Shown one piece after another: positions 1 to 8,797 of a stretch of 64,000 nucleotides of DNA. The DNA comes from SLJN01 sp964505385. GTDB lineage: Bacteria > Bacteroidota > Rhodothermia > Balneolales > Natronogracilivirgulaceae. Under the pieces are notes generated by a model that made no database searches, was not told the origin of the DNA, and worked only from the letters and a program-made list of their open reading frames with translations. The position numbers and the translations under genes were made by a program. How positions within the stretch are numbered: the first letter of the stretch is position 1; every line of letters begins with the position of its first letter. The stretch spans positions 1 through 64,000 of the forward strand of contig CAZDIA010000012.1 of NCBI GenBank assembly GCA_964505385.1, in the 5' to 3' direction.

Positions 1-1182
1 AAATACACCTGGCGTTATTTTGATGCTATGGACCGGCTTCGTGTTAAAAGACCCGACATTGCACCGCGAGCCACCGGGCACATCCCCGAACAAATTGAAA
101 TGATCGAGAGCCTGATCGAAAAGGGCTACGCTTACGAAGTGAATGGAAATGTGTATTATGATGTCCATTCCTTTGAGGAATACGGAAAGCTAAGCGGACG
201 CTCTACAGAGGAAGCCGAATCCGGTGTTCGGGTGGAAACGGCATCTGACAAAAAGAACCCGGAAGATTTTGCACTATGGAAAAAAGCTGATGAATCCCAT
301 TTAATGAAATGGCGCTCCCCCTGGGGCATGGGTTATCCCGGCTGGCACATCGAATGCTCGGCAATGTCAACCCGGTATCTTGGCGAAACTATCGATATTC
401 ATGGGGGCGGACTGGAAAATCAGTTTCCGCATCACGAATGTGAAATCGCCCAGTGCGAAGCTGCCACCGACAAACCATTCGTGCGCTACTGGATGCACAA
501 TAACATGGTGACCCTCAACGGGCAAAAGATGGGGAAATCGCTCGGCAATGCGATATCCCTGCCGGAGTTTTTCGAAGGTGATCATAAGCTGCTTTCCCGC
601 AAATGGCCGCCTGAGGTGATCCGGTTTTTCCTGCTTCAAAGCCATTATCGCAGCACAACTGATTTTTCCGAAGAAGCGCTCACAAGCGCAGAAACCGGAC
701 TTAAAAACCTGCATGAAATTTTCAGAGTTATCGAAAATGGTGAACCATCTGCCGGCGAACCTTTCGATATTGATAATTTCAGGGATGAGGTGGAATCATG
801 CATGAATGATGACTTCAACACGGCTAAAGCTATCGGGGTGTTTTTCGAGCGGCTGCGCCCGGTGCGCAAACAAATACAAAGCGGCGAAGCCCCTTCAAAC
901 CTGAATGAGTTAAATGATCTGCTCAAACTGCTTGCTGATGATGTACTCGGTATCTGGCCGTATGAAGACGCAAAGCCGGATGAAAGCGGAGAAGAAAGGT
1001 TGCATCAAATAATGGAAATTCTTCTTGAAATACGCCAGAAAGCGCGCAGTAACCGGGACTTTGAAACTGCTGATTTTATCCGCGATCGCCTCTCGGAGGC
1101 CGGCATTCGAATCGAAGACACTCCGCAGGGATCAATTTACAAAATTGAAGCAAAGCCGGACTCCGTAACTCCAACTACTTAA
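1..1182 (+). CDS. cysS: Cysteinyl-tRNA synthetase, 5' truncated by window edge
   Basis: Charges tRNA-Cys with cysteine in the cytoplasm. The frame is open from base 1, before the first internal ATG at 28, so the N-terminus with the HIGH motif lies outside the window. Visible are the GWHIECSAMS segment with the zinc-ligand Cys, the HHECEIAQCE segment carrying further zinc-ligand His/Glu, and the class I loop as KMGKSLGN. KMGKS instead of KMSKS is, as I recall, common in Bacteroidota CysRS and is not a defect. An anticodon-binding helical tail (DALR-like) follows, ending near NRDFETADFIRDRL. lgt starts 25 bp downstream on the same strand, so the two may be cotranscribed. Identity is very secure; only the start is missing. 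Confidence 0.97.
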   Translation, partial: KYTWRYFDAMDRLRVKRPDIAPRATGHIPEQIEMIESLIEKGYAYEVNGNVYYDVHSFEEYGKLSGRSTEEAESGVRVETASDKKNPEDFALWKKADESHLMKWRSPWGMGYPGWHIECSAMSTRYLGETIDIHGGGLENQFPHHECEIAQCEAATDKPFVRYWMHNNMVTLNGQKMGKSLGNAISLPEFFEGDHKLLSRKWPPEVIRFFLLQSHYRSTTDFSEEALTSAETGLKNLHEIFRVIENGEPSAGEPFDIDNFRDEVESCMNDDFNTAKAIGVFFERLRPVRKQIQSGEAPSNLNELNDLLKLLADDVLGIWPYEDAKPDESGEERLHQIMEILLEIRQKARSNRDFETADFIRDRLSEAGIRIEDTPQGSIYKIEAKPDSVTPTT

Positions 1183-1207
1183 ATTATAATATCTAAAGAA
1201 TTAATTC

Positions 1208-2284
1208 ATGGCAAACGATTACTTCGTCTGGGAAGGTCACCCGATTCTTGTAGAACTTGGCAGTATTAATCTGCCTTTTCCAATAACCATTCTTGGTCTG
1301 CTCATTGGAGTCATCGGGTATTTCTGGTTGATAAATTCATACTTTTCACCGAAACAAGAAGATCAATCCAAACCCAAAAAGCGCAGGAAGAAGAAGCAAG
1401 AAGAAGAAGAAGAAGAAGAAGAAGAGAAATCTGGTCACCAACTTACCGGTTGGCAATCATTCGGGCTGTTTGCTGCCTGTATTGTAGCCGGTCAGCTAAT
1501 CTTTGCCGTATTGCCATCACCGGAGTTTCAACAGATCGGCCCGATCACTTTGAGATGGTATGGACTTCTGTTCGCCTCCGGTTTTTTGTTGGGATATTTC
1601 ATCACCCGCAAATTTTTCCGTGATGCCGGCAGGTCTATCGAAGAAGTAGATTTGCTGCTCACGTATGTACTTATTGCAACTATTGTGGGAGCGCGCCTTG
1701 GCCACGTTTTTTTCTACGAAGCAGAATACTATCTCAGCAATCCGATTGAAATTCTCTATATTTGGCAGGGCGGTCTTGCAAGCCACGGAGGAGCTATAGC
1801 CATTCTGATCGGATTATACCTGTATATTCGCAAACTCGGTAACATGCAGTTTTTCTGGATCACCGACCGGATAGCCATACCTGTAGTTCTTGGTGCATCA
1901 TTCATCCGGATAGGGAATTTCTTCAATTCCGAAATTTACGGGGTGGAAGCCTCGGTGCCATGGGCGGTGATTTTCACTCAAGTCAGTATGGAGCCAAGGC
2001 ATCCTTCCATGCTATATGAATCCATTTTGTACATTTTGACATTTGTCATACTTGTGCTGATTTATCGTCATTATAAAGCCAATCCGCCAGTTGGCTTTAT
2101 CACAGGTTGGTTTATGGTTTTGCTTTTCAGCAGCCGCATTTTGGCAGAATTCACCAAAGTTGATCCCGCCGATTTTGCCCAGGACTGGCTGCTGTCAATG
2201 GGGCAGCTTCTCAGTATTCCATTTGTTATTTTTGGAATTTGGTTGTTATGGAAGAAAGTGCCCCAATGGAATCGCGGGAAATAA
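1208..2284 (+). CDS. lgt: Prolipoprotein diacylglyceryl transferase with acidic low-complexity insert
   Basis: Integral inner-membrane enzyme that moves diacylglycerol from phosphatidylglycerol to the lipobox cysteine of prolipoproteins. Family marks are GGLASHGGAI, RIGNFFNSE (Arg234, matching the essential Arg of the signature) and RHPSMLYE, spread over about seven hydrophobic segments. At 358 aa it is longer than the usual 260-300 aa. The excess comes from a first TM segment followed by a charged linker (about residues 50-78) with a Lys/Arg run and a run of nine Glu encoded by a GAA-rich microsatellite. The ATG lies 25 bp after cysS without a Shine-Dalgarno sequence. About ten lipoprotein genes in this window would be its substrates. 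Confidence 0.96.
   Translation: MANDYFVWEGHPILVELGSINLPFPITILGLLIGVIGYFWLINSYFSPKQEDQSKPKKRRKKKQEEEEEEEEEKSGHQLTGWQSFGLFAACIVAGQLIFAVLPSPEFQQIGPITLRWYGLLFASGFLLGYFITRKFFRDAGRSIEEVDLLLTYVLIATIVGARLGHVFFYEAEYYLSNPIEILYIWQGGLASHGGAIAILIGLYLYIRKLGNMQFFWITDRIAIPVVLGASFIRIGNFFNSEIYGVEASVPWAVIFTQVSMEPRHPSMLYESILYILTFVILVLIYRHYKANPPVGFITGWFMVLLFSSRILAEFTKVDPADFAQDWLLSMGQLLSIPFVIFGIWLLWKKVPQWNRGK
1387..1426 (+). repeat. GAA trinucleotide microsatellite inside lgt
   Basis: A nearly pure run of GAA/AGA triplets, interrupted once by CAA, encodes the poly-Glu part of the cytoplasmic linker in Lgt. Because the unit is three bases, slippage would change linker length and not the reading frame. Confidence 0.85.
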
Positions 2285-2300
2285 GGAATACAAAAAAACG

Positions 2301-2341
2301 GGGTTGAGATACGCAAAGCCCTTAATTGAGTATCTCAGCCC
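2301..2341. terminator. Bidirectional hairpin between lgt and a convergent gene
   Basis: A 12-bp inverted repeat (2301-2312 with 2330-2341, one G-U pair, 17-nt loop) lies between the stop of lgt and the convergent small membrane-protein gene. It overlaps that gene's last codons. An A-run precedes it on the plus strand, which reads as a U-run on the minus strand. Confidence 0.6.
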
Positions 2342-2715
2342 TGATTTGCCTGCCTTCTTGCATCCCGGAATGATTTAACCGCAAGTACAAGAAAGACGAT
2401 AAGTCCAACCGCCATAATGGCCTGACCAACAGATGCGATCGGCATATCAAGTTCTGCACCACCAGCAGCGGCAATCAGATCGATAATCCCGGTAAATGAG
2501 CCTAAAACACCTATCAAAGCGAGCAGCGCGGCTACGTGCATGCTGTGTTTTCGGGCCTTCTCCCCGGCTTGCGATATAATTCCCAGAAGAATAAAAATCA
2601 CTCCGAAAAAAGTCGGAATCAAGGCTGTGATAGACTCGGCGCCTGTGCCGAAATAAGAAGCGAGTCCAAGTATTACAAATAAAGCACCCAGTCCTATTGA
2701 AAATTTTGGCATCAT
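2335..2715 (-). CDS. Small unknown integral membrane protein
   Basis: About 127 aa starting at the paired ATG codons near 2712-2715 (MMPKFSIGLG). The frame is open to 2769, but the extra N-terminal residues look non-native. Three or four hydrophobic segments fill most of the length: LGALFVILGLASYF, LIPTFFGVIFILLGIIS, a middle helix pair, and VGQAIMAVGLIVFLVLAV. A charged tail KSFRDARRQANQG ends the protein. I do not recognise a family. It begins 23 bp after the end of the unknown gene at 2738-3175, so the two probably form a unit. Its stop lies inside the hairpin shared with lgt. Confidence 0.7.
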   Translation of the reverse strand: MMPKFSIGLGALFVILGLASYFGTGAESITALIPTFFGVIFILLGIISQAGEKARKHSMHVAALLALIGVLGSFTGIIDLIAAAGGAELDMPIASVGQAIMAVGLIVFLVLAVKSFRDARRQANQG

Positions 2716-2737
2716 GGTATAACAAATACATTTTGAG

Positions 2738-3175
2738 TTAATAAATACGATAATCCGCCCGGTGTTCATCCGGATAATAGATCAGCTCGAGCGTTTCACC
2801 GGTTTCTTCATCATTGAACGTAATGGGTACCCGCGGTTTTAGTTCTATGTAATATATTTGATCAGGAGGAATGTTCCAAGAATACTCATTTTTACCGGCC
2901 TGAAATTCGGCCATTTCATGATTTAAATATTCCAGATACTCCAAATCAAATTTACCATTAAGCATATAGCCGCGAATGGCACTGTATATCACGTTCGAGC
3001 TGAAATGAAACCGATCGCTCCACTTTTGCGGCAGTTGATCGTGGCTCAGATGATGCAAAAAAAAGTACAGCTTTATCGCTTTTTGAAACAAATCCCTTTC
3101 ATCAGGTTGTATCAATCGCTCTTTAAATTCTGGTTTTTTGCTGATTAAATCTCTGAGCTGCCGGATATTGAACAT
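2738..3175 (-). CDS. Unknown cytoplasmic protein
   Basis: A protein of about 145 aa with no signal peptide or membrane segment. The start is taken at MFNIRQLRDL (3175); an upstream in-frame ATG at 3190 adds only MQCSS. It is rich in aromatic residues and charge, with helical N-terminal two thirds (ERDLFQKAIKLYFFLHHLSH) and a likely beta-rich C-terminus (IYYIELKPRVPITFNDEETG). I do not recognise the family. Located directly upstream of the small membrane protein on the same strand. Confidence 0.65.
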   Translation of the reverse strand: MFNIRQLRDLISKKPEFKERLIQPDERDLFQKAIKLYFFLHHLSHDQLPQKWSDRFHFSSNVIYSAIRGYMLNGKFDLEYLEYLNHEMAEFQAGKNEYSWNIPPDQIYYIELKPRVPITFNDEETGETLELIYYPDEHRADYRIY

Positions 3176-3280
3176 CGAACTACATTGCAAATTCAGGAAT
3201 GAAAAATACCAAATTCGGACAACTAAACACGATAAATAATATATCTATTCCCGAAAAAGAAATTTGCGGGGTAAAAGAAT

Positions 3281-3301
3281 TAGTGCCTCTAATAAAACGC
3301 C
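3281..3301 (+). repeat. TAGTGCC palindromic element, end fragment (copy A)
   Basis: A 21-bp piece of the terminal arm of the TAGTG...CACTA family (TAGTGCCTCTAATAAAACGCC), lying in the spacer upstream of the lipoprotein hydrolase. Only one arm is present. Confidence 0.6.
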
Positions 3302-3411
3302 ACCTTTAGGCGGAATTAAGCGACAATGACGAATTATGCCCAAACAAAAACTGTTATAGCATCCGTCCGGCTCGTTAGCTACAATATTCACATCAGCAAA
3401 ATCCTCTCTGA

Positions 3412-4245
3412 ATGAAACAAACCTTGACCTTATTGATCCTGGTTGTACTGGCCGCTTGCACAACCATTGAAATTGAGGAGCGCAGCATATTTGACGCCCA
3501 CCAGACCATCACCCCGGAGACTTTTGATTATAATGGATTGAACCTTCATCAACATACACTGGAAACAGAAGACGGTGAGCAGCTGGACAGTTGGTATATC
3601 GAACGAGAGGATGCTGTCGCCACAGTACTCTATTTGGGCGGCAATGGGTTTTTAATGGTTAAGTCAAGGCCTTGGCTGGATATATATGCCGGGCTGCCGG
3701 TCAATATTGTCATGATTGACTATCGCGGCTACGGCCAAAGCAGCGGCGCCCCCTCGGTGGAAGGTGTAAAATACGATGCTAAGGAAGCCTATAATTTTGC
3801 GGCAAAACATAGCGAAGAAACCGGTACGAAACTACTTATTCATGGGCATTCAATGGGATCTTTGTTAGCAGGATATATGGCGGATACCCACGAAGCTGCT
3901 GGATATATTCTGGAAAGTCCGATTACCAATGCAGATGATCTAACAAGCAACATTCTCCCCCGGCTGCTTCGCCCTTTCATCGGATTTGAATTTCCGGAAG
4001 TGGTAAAGGAAGAAGATAATCTAAAACGAGTCGCCGGTATTGAAATCCCACTGCTACTTATCGGGGGCGAAGATGATGAGGTAACCCCGTTTTCCATGGC
4101 CGAAAAACTGTATGAGAAGTCGGTATCATCTCCAAAAAAACTGGTTAAAGTAAACGGCGGCGGGCATAATGATCTGCCAAACAAACAAGACTATCGCGAT
4201 GCGCTGGAGGCTTTTTTGGGAGATGTAGCGAATTTATCACATTAG
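3412..4245 (+). CDS. Alpha/beta-hydrolase lipoprotein
   Basis: 277 aa. Lipoprotein signal with lipobox LAAC (Cys16), so likely anchored in the cell envelope by Lgt. The alpha/beta-hydrolase fold shows VLYLGGNGF and DYRGYGQSSG strands, the nucleophile elbow GHSMGS (Ser147), a likely acid Asp in GGEDDEVTP, and a catalytic His in GGGHNDLP near residue 252. The layout resembles the BEM46/YfhR-like serine hydrolases often annotated as alpha/beta hydrolase. Substrate is not predictable. No operon partner: the next gene is on the opposite strand. Confidence 0.87.
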   Translation: MKQTLTLLILVVLAACTTIEIEERSIFDAHQTITPETFDYNGLNLHQHTLETEDGEQLDSWYIEREDAVATVLYLGGNGFLMVKSRPWLDIYAGLPVNIVMIDYRGYGQSSGAPSVEGVKYDAKEAYNFAAKHSEETGTKLLIHGHSMGSLLAGYMADTHEAAGYILESPITNADDLTSNILPRLLRPFIGFEFPEVVKEEDNLKRVAGIEIPLLLIGGEDDEVTPFSMAEKLYEKSVSSPKKLVKVNGGGHNDLPNKQDYRDALEAFLGDVANLSH

Positions 4246-4318
4246 TACCGCCCCGGTTGCAAAAATCGCTCGTTTCGGGTAATCAGCTATGTCTTAATCT
4301 TTTAATAACTGGCACTAA

Positions 4319-4561
4319 TTACTCCCTTACAACCTGCCCTTGCGGCGTTATCGTCTCCCCTTCTCGTGGCGGCTCGGTAGGAAATGCATCAATAGGGGCA
4401 TCAGGATCGGCATCGTGAGGCACATAATGATTGTGATCTCCATGGGGTACAGTGCGATATGGTGAATCGTCAAATACCCCTGTAGTTTCCAAATACAGAA
4501 AAACAATAAATATTCCGGCAATAATCAGACCGATGATTCTGAAGGTTTTGGGTAGACGCAT
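4319..4561 (-). CDS. Single-pass membrane microprotein with histidine triad HGDHNH
   Basis: 80 aa. A short basic N-terminus is followed by one TM helix (about residues 8-24) and a hydrophilic tail. The tail holds VPHGDHNHYVPHD with His40, His43 and His45 in H-x-x-H-x-H spacing, plus His49 and many Asp residues. The same HGDHYHY-type core is known from streptococcal polyhistidine-triad (Pht) zinc-binding surface proteins; homology is not claimed. A zinc- or other metal-binding role outside the inner membrane is an inference. It is divergent to a TonB-dependent receptor with a 205-bp shared upstream region. Confidence 0.72.
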   Translation of the reverse strand: MRLPKTFRIIGLIIAGIFIVFLYLETTGVFDDSPYRTVPHGDHNHYVPHDADPDAPIDAFPTEPPREGETITPQGQVVRE

Positions 4562-4766
4562 AGTCAGTTTTGAAAAAAATTTGTTCAGTAACTAAGGCTT
4601 CTAAAATAACGATCTTTTAGAAGAATATGGTACGGTATACTTTCTTTAACTTTTCTGAAATATTCATGTTTTATCGCACTTTTTTGGAACGATTTACATA
4701 CCGGTTATTGTAATTCTAGGATACCAAACAAACGATTAAACAAAAAATGATTACCTGCATTAAGCA

Positions 4767-7190
4767 ATGAAATTAAACTATAGCAAGTGCTTAGGATTAT
4801 TAAGCATAATTGCCTTGATGGTTGCGCATACAAATGCATTTGCTAATGATGACAATGGTGCTGATGGTGGCGTTTTAAGTGGTAAAGTAACGGATGAAGC
4901 AACCGGAGAACCACTTGAGTTCGCGAACGTCATTTTACGAGGTACAGATTTCGGTGCTACAACTGATGAAAATGGAGAGTTTGAAATCAGAGAAATCCCT
5001 CCCGGTCGATATAATGTTCAGGCAAGTTTTATCGGATACCGAAGCGAAACTATTAATGAAGTAAGAATTACAAGAGGGCGTGATGCTACTATTAAAATTG
5101 AGCTTGAGCCTGATCCTTCCCGGCTTGATGAAATTGTAATCAGCCCGTCAGCTGTTAGCCGTACTGAAGAAAGCCCCGTTTCAACGCGTAGCATTAGCAC
5201 TTCTGAAATTGACAGGTCGCCGGGAGGAAACCGGGATATTTCCCGCGTAGTTCAAAGCCTTCCGGGTGTAGCATCCGGTATCGGCGGCTTTCGCAACGAT
5301 TTGATCATCCGTGGAGGAGCTCCCGCGGAAAACACCTTTTATCTGGATGAAATCGAAGTTCCAACAATAAATCATTTTACCACGCAGGGTGCTTCCGGCG
5401 GCCCGGTGGGTCTGATCAATGTGGATTTTATCAGGGATGTGGATTTTTACACCAGCGCTTTCCCGGCTAATCGTGAGGGCGCTTTGAGTTCCGTTATGGA
5501 ACTCACGCAACGAAACGGCATGGATCGACTAGGCGTCACGGCCACAGTCGGCGCCAGTGATTTTGGAGCAACCGTTGAAGGTCCGCTTGGCGATGATGCC
5601 AATTTTCTGGTTTCTTACCGTCGCTCATATCTTCAGTTCCTCTTTCAACAGCTCGAGTTGCCTTTTTTACCCATATACAATGATCTGCAGTTCCGCTTTA
5701 ACTGGAATATTGACAACAATAATCAATTTACTTTCATCGGGCTCGGCGCTATTGATGATTTTGAGCTTAACACGGATGCCGACGATACCGAGCAACAACG
5801 GTATATCCTCAATAACTTACCCGTCAATGAGCAATGGAATTATACCAGAGGCATGAGATACATTAATAGCGGAGATAACCGGGAAACCACGCTTGTCCTC
5901 AGCCGCAACAAGTTGAATAATTCCGCTTTTAAGTACGAGGATAACGATGACAGCGACCCTGATAACCTGATATTGGATTATGAATCAGAAGAGACCGAAA
6001 ATAAAGCACGTCTGGAAAACCGTTGGCGTTGGGGTACGTACAGATTAAATACAGGCGTCAATTACGAGTATTCGATTTATACAGTCGACAATTTCCAGAG
6101 AATTTCAACACCTGATGGCGTTATCACTGAAGAATTTGAATCCAGATTGCCTGTTCATCAATACGGCGCTTTTGTGCAGGGCTCCGGTCGTTTTTTGAAC
6201 CAGCAGCTATCACTCTCATTTGGCCTTCGGGCAGATGCAGCAGATTATAATGATGAAACGCAAAATCCATTAAACCAGCTTTCGCCAAGGCTTGCCGCTT
6301 CCTGGTTTTTTACGGATCAATTCAGTGTGAATGCCAATATTGGTCGATATTACCAATTGCCGCCCTATACGCTTTTGGGTTTCCGGGATGATGACGACAA
6401 CCTCGTCAACCGAGACAACGGTATCACGTACATCCGCTCGGATCATCTTGTAGGCGGAGTGGAATATGTCACCGATTTTGATCTTGTTCTTTCACTTGAA
6501 GGTTTCGGCAAATGGTATGACGACTACCCCTTCCTGACCCGGGAAGGCGTTTCGCTCGCCAATCTCGGCAGTGATTTTGGTGTCATTGGCAACGAGCCGG
6601 CCGAGCCGACTTCTTCCGGGCGCAGTTATGGTATAGAAGCACTCATTCAGCAAAATTTTCGTGATGGCATTTACGGAACATTAGCTTATACGCTTGTCCG
6701 AAGTGAATTTGAAACGCAGGATGGTGAGCTTGCGCCCTCTGCCTGGGATAATCGACATATATTGACGTTTACCGGCGGATGGCAATTTGCTGATGGCTGG
6801 GAAATCGGCACTCGCTTCCGGCTGCTAGGCGGTACCCCATATACTCCGTTTGATAGAGAACGCTCGGCAAGAAAAGAAGTTTGGGATATTCGCGGAGAAG
6901 GCATCCCCGATTTCAGCAGAGTCAATGAGAAACGGCTCGGATGGTTCCACGAACTGGATCTCCGTATAGATCGTCGCTTCTTCTTTGACAACTTCAGCTT
7001 GAATTTATTTTTAGATGTTCAGAACGCTTATGGTTCAGAAACCGAACTCCAGCCTTTCCTGAATGTTGTCAAAGATGATGAAGGCAACCCGCTTCCTGAT
7101 CCTGATCGGGATGGTTTTTACCAGGTTACAGAACTGGAAAACACATCTGGCACTATCTTGCCCACTGTCGGAATAGTGTTTGAATGGTAA
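4767..7190 (+). CDS. TonB-dependent outer-membrane receptor with carboxypeptidase-like domain
   Basis: 807 aa. Signal peptide ends near LMVAHTNAFA. Residues about 35-115 form a CarboxypepD_reg-like beta-sandwich (LSGKVTDEATGEPLEFANV...DENGEFEI). A plug domain follows (about 130-250, with PGVASGIGGFRNDLIIRGG), then a 22-strand-type barrel ending in an aromatic residue (VGIVFEW). The size fits ligand-specific TonB receptors. The substrate cannot be read from sequence. No SusD partner is adjacent, so it is not a classic SusCD pair. The divergent histidine-triad microprotein is the only near neighbour that hints at metals. No Shine-Dalgarno sequence. Confidence 0.93.
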   Translation: MKLNYSKCLGLLSIIALMVAHTNAFANDDNGADGGVLSGKVTDEATGEPLEFANVILRGTDFGATTDENGEFEIREIPPGRYNVQASFIGYRSETINEVRITRGRDATIKIELEPDPSRLDEIVISPSAVSRTEESPVSTRSISTSEIDRSPGGNRDISRVVQSLPGVASGIGGFRNDLIIRGGAPAENTFYLDEIEVPTINHFTTQGASGGPVGLINVDFIRDVDFYTSAFPANREGALSSVMELTQRNGMDRLGVTATVGASDFGATVEGPLGDDANFLVSYRRSYLQFLFQQLELPFLPIYNDLQFRFNWNIDNNNQFTFIGLGAIDDFELNTDADDTEQQRYILNNLPVNEQWNYTRGMRYINSGDNRETTLVLSRNKLNNSAFKYEDNDDSDPDNLILDYESEETENKARLENRWRWGTYRLNTGVNYEYSIYTVDNFQRISTPDGVITEEFESRLPVHQYGAFVQGSGRFLNQQLSLSFGLRADAADYNDETQNPLNQLSPRLAASWFFTDQFSVNANIGRYYQLPPYTLLGFRDDDDNLVNRDNGITYIRSDHLVGGVEYVTDFDLVLSLEGFGKWYDDYPFLTREGVSLANLGSDFGVIGNEPAEPTSSGRSYGIEALIQQNFRDGIYGTLAYTLVRSEFETQDGELAPSAWDNRHILTFTGGWQFADGWEIGTRFRLLGGTPYTPFDRERSARKEVWDIRGEGIPDFSRVNEKRLGWFHELDLRIDRRFFFDNFSLNLFLDVQNAYGSETELQPFLNVVKDDEGNPLPDPDRDGFYQVTELENTSGTILPTVGIVFEW

Positions 7191-7213
7191 CAGGTATATT
7201 GGATTTTACTAAA

Positions 7214-7234
7214 TAGTGCCTCTAAGAAAGCGCC
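7214..7234 (+). repeat. TAGTGCC palindromic element, end fragment (copy B)
   Basis: One terminal arm (TAGTGCCTCTAAGAAAGCGCC) between the convergent TonB receptor and antitoxin genes, ending three bases before the antitoxin stop codon. Confidence 0.65.
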
Positions 7235-7237
7235 TTT

Positions 7238-7528
7238 TTAAACCTCTGAAGTGTCTCGTAATTCAAGCTTCAAAGTTTTACCAAATGCCCTTGCGTATTT
7301 TTCCAGCGTAGAGAGTCTTATATCTTCGGCATGATTCTCAATTCTGGAAATTGCAGATTTCTTGGTATTCAGCTTTTGTGCGACCTCTTCTTGTGTTAAA
7401 CCGGCGTCTTCTCTGGCAAGCTTGAGCATGACTCCGATTTTAAACTTTTGATAGCCTGATTCAAAATTTTTCGCAAACTCGGGATCTGCCTTTTTCCTTT
7501 CCCGGATGTAAGCTTCTAAATCGCTCAT
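7238..7528 (-). CDS. XRE-family antitoxin of a HigBA-like module
   Basis: 96 aa DNA-binding protein. The HTH_3/Cro-CI domain spans about residues 30-88 (MLKLAREDAGLTQEEVAQKL then KKSAISRIENHAEDIRLSTL). It would neutralise the upstream toxin and repress the operon. Its ATG overlaps the toxin stop (ATGA). A clear Shine-Dalgarno AAAGGAG lies at 7536-7542, 7 nt upstream of the ATG. This is unusual, since nearly all other genes here lack one, and it would allow translation even though the toxin frame is interrupted. The antitoxin reads intact. Confidence 0.88.
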   Translation of the reverse strand: MSDLEAYIRERKKADPEFAKNFESGYQKFKIGVMLKLAREDAGLTQEEVAQKLNTKKSAISRIENHAEDIRLSTLEKYARAFGKTLKLELRDTSEV

Positions 7529-7881
7529 AATGATTCTCCTTTCCTAAGTAGGTAATCCGATTTTCGTTGTTCTGCAATCCGGATTTCGTTTTTCGGTGTT
7601 TTCTGTGTCTTTTTTTGGAACCCATTGGTAAGTATGACGAACTGCCCGTTGTCGATAAATCCGAGTAGACGATAAATGTTTGATCCGGATTGAACCCGGA
7701 TTTCCCAAATACCAGAAGTTCCGGATAGTTTTTTGAAATATTCTTAAGGAACGCGTTTGGATTTCTCAACCAGGTGAAGCACCCAGGCGACTTTTTGGGC
7801 TTGCTTAGCATTAAGCGAGTCTAAAAAATCAGCGATGGGTGATTTGCCAGATTGTGTTTTATAGAAGATGATTTGTCTCAT
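7525..7881 (-). pseudogene. HigB/RelE-like (Gp49 family) toxin interrupted by an in-frame stop
   Basis: Reading from ATG at 7881 gives MRQIIFYKTQSGKSPIADFL, then a TAA at 7744-7746 (codon 46) after KSKRVP. The same frame continues EYFKKLSGTSGIWEIRVQSG, then NIYRLLGFIDNGQFVILTNG and FQKKTQKTP, to a TGA overlapping the antitoxin start. The total of 118 residues around a single stop is the normal length and layout of Gp49-like ribosome-dependent mRNA interferases. No frameshift is needed. The downstream part has no decay, so the lesion is recent, an assembly/sequencing error, or recoded. An intact toxin would be expected to read VP-(K/E/Q)-EYFKKL. Confidence 0.82.
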
Positions 7882-8072
7882 CTACTTAAGTTAACAAAAA
7901 CGTGAACACTGGTAAATAATTATTTGAAATAGAAAAGAAAAGGAAGACAGAATCCAAAGGCTTTACAGGTTTATTACCCGGACATACACGAAGGAGGTGC
8001 CGATTTTAAGGCATCAGATATTATTTTGCTATATTACTTTCTTAATAATGCAAACAAAGTAATAACTTGCAA

Positions 8073-8399
8073 CTAAGGGGATTGCTTCCCGCCCTCTTGA
8101 TCCTTGTCATCTTCGGGATATTCCTCTTCTGCTTGTTCAAAATGTTCATCCTGATTTTCACCTCTGCCTTCAAGCTGAAATTTGATCCGGCCAAACAAAA
8201 ATACCAGTAAAAAAAATATCATCATCAGGTAATCCGCCAGCTCCAGCTCTTCTATAATCCAAAACGAGTAGATGTATATCCCGGCAAAACCGGCAATGCC
8301 CACCACCATAGTAACAATATGGTGACCGGTAACCCGCGCAATGATCCCACAAACGATGATTACACCAATTGCAATTGCCAATGCTGTATAATGATCCAT
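8073..8399 (-). CDS. Small membrane protein with acidic tail, unknown
   Basis: 108 aa. Three hydrophobic segments: ALAIAIGVIIVCGIIA, IVTMVVGIAGFAGIYIYSFW and YLMMIFFLLVFLFG. A cytoplasm-like hydrophilic tail (about 78-108) is very rich in Glu/Asp/Gln. No family recognised. It stands alone: a 190-bp spacer without visible signals separates it from the toxin gene, and a repeat-bearing spacer precedes its own start. Confidence 0.68.
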   Translation of the reverse strand: MDHYTALAIAIGVIIVCGIIARVTGHHIVTMVVGIAGFAGIYIYSFWIIEELELADYLMMIFFLLVFLFGRIKFQLEGRGENQDEHFEQAEEEYPEDDKDQEGGKQSP

Positions 8400-8579
8400 G
8401 AAACAGTTCTATGAATTACTTAAATCACTTTTTCTGTGAAAGTTATTACAGTTCCAAACAATTTAAAAATCACTAAAAATCTTCGTTTCTGTTCCTTTAA
8501 GAGGTCTTAGTTTGTAAATTATAAATCAAACATCTCATCTATTTCTCGCTCCTGTCCCGTACTTTAGTCGGGAGAGTTA

Positions 8580-8650
8580 CGCAGATTAAATCGCTGAGTC
8601 TCGCAGATTTTCTGCGGAAATCTGCGTTAAACTCTGCGAACATATGCGAG
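8580..8650. repeat. CGCAGATT-unit imperfect palindrome
   Basis: Inside the 398-bp gap 8400-8797. Degenerate CGCAGATT/CTGCG units occur in both orientations, centred on a perfect 9-bp stem (8602-8610 with 8618-8626). The remaining gap is AT-rich and shows no gene. Confidence 0.65.
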
Positions 8651-8797
8651 ATAAAGAATAAATGTTACCAAGACTGAAAAAAATTTTTATTCACTTTCCT
8701 AAATCGTTTTGGACAGTTATATGTGAAAGTATAAAAAAACAAGCGATCCGGAAACCGAAGGTTGAAAAACTATAAATCCCTGAAATCTTAAGCTACA

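Noticed and set aside
367..926. Antisense frames in cysS
   Set aside because: Shadow of a strongly conserved synthetase; no own start context.
7461..7811. 116-aa frame near the antitoxin
   Set aside because: A shifted reading of the toxin gene; the in-frame toxin reading explains the sequence better.
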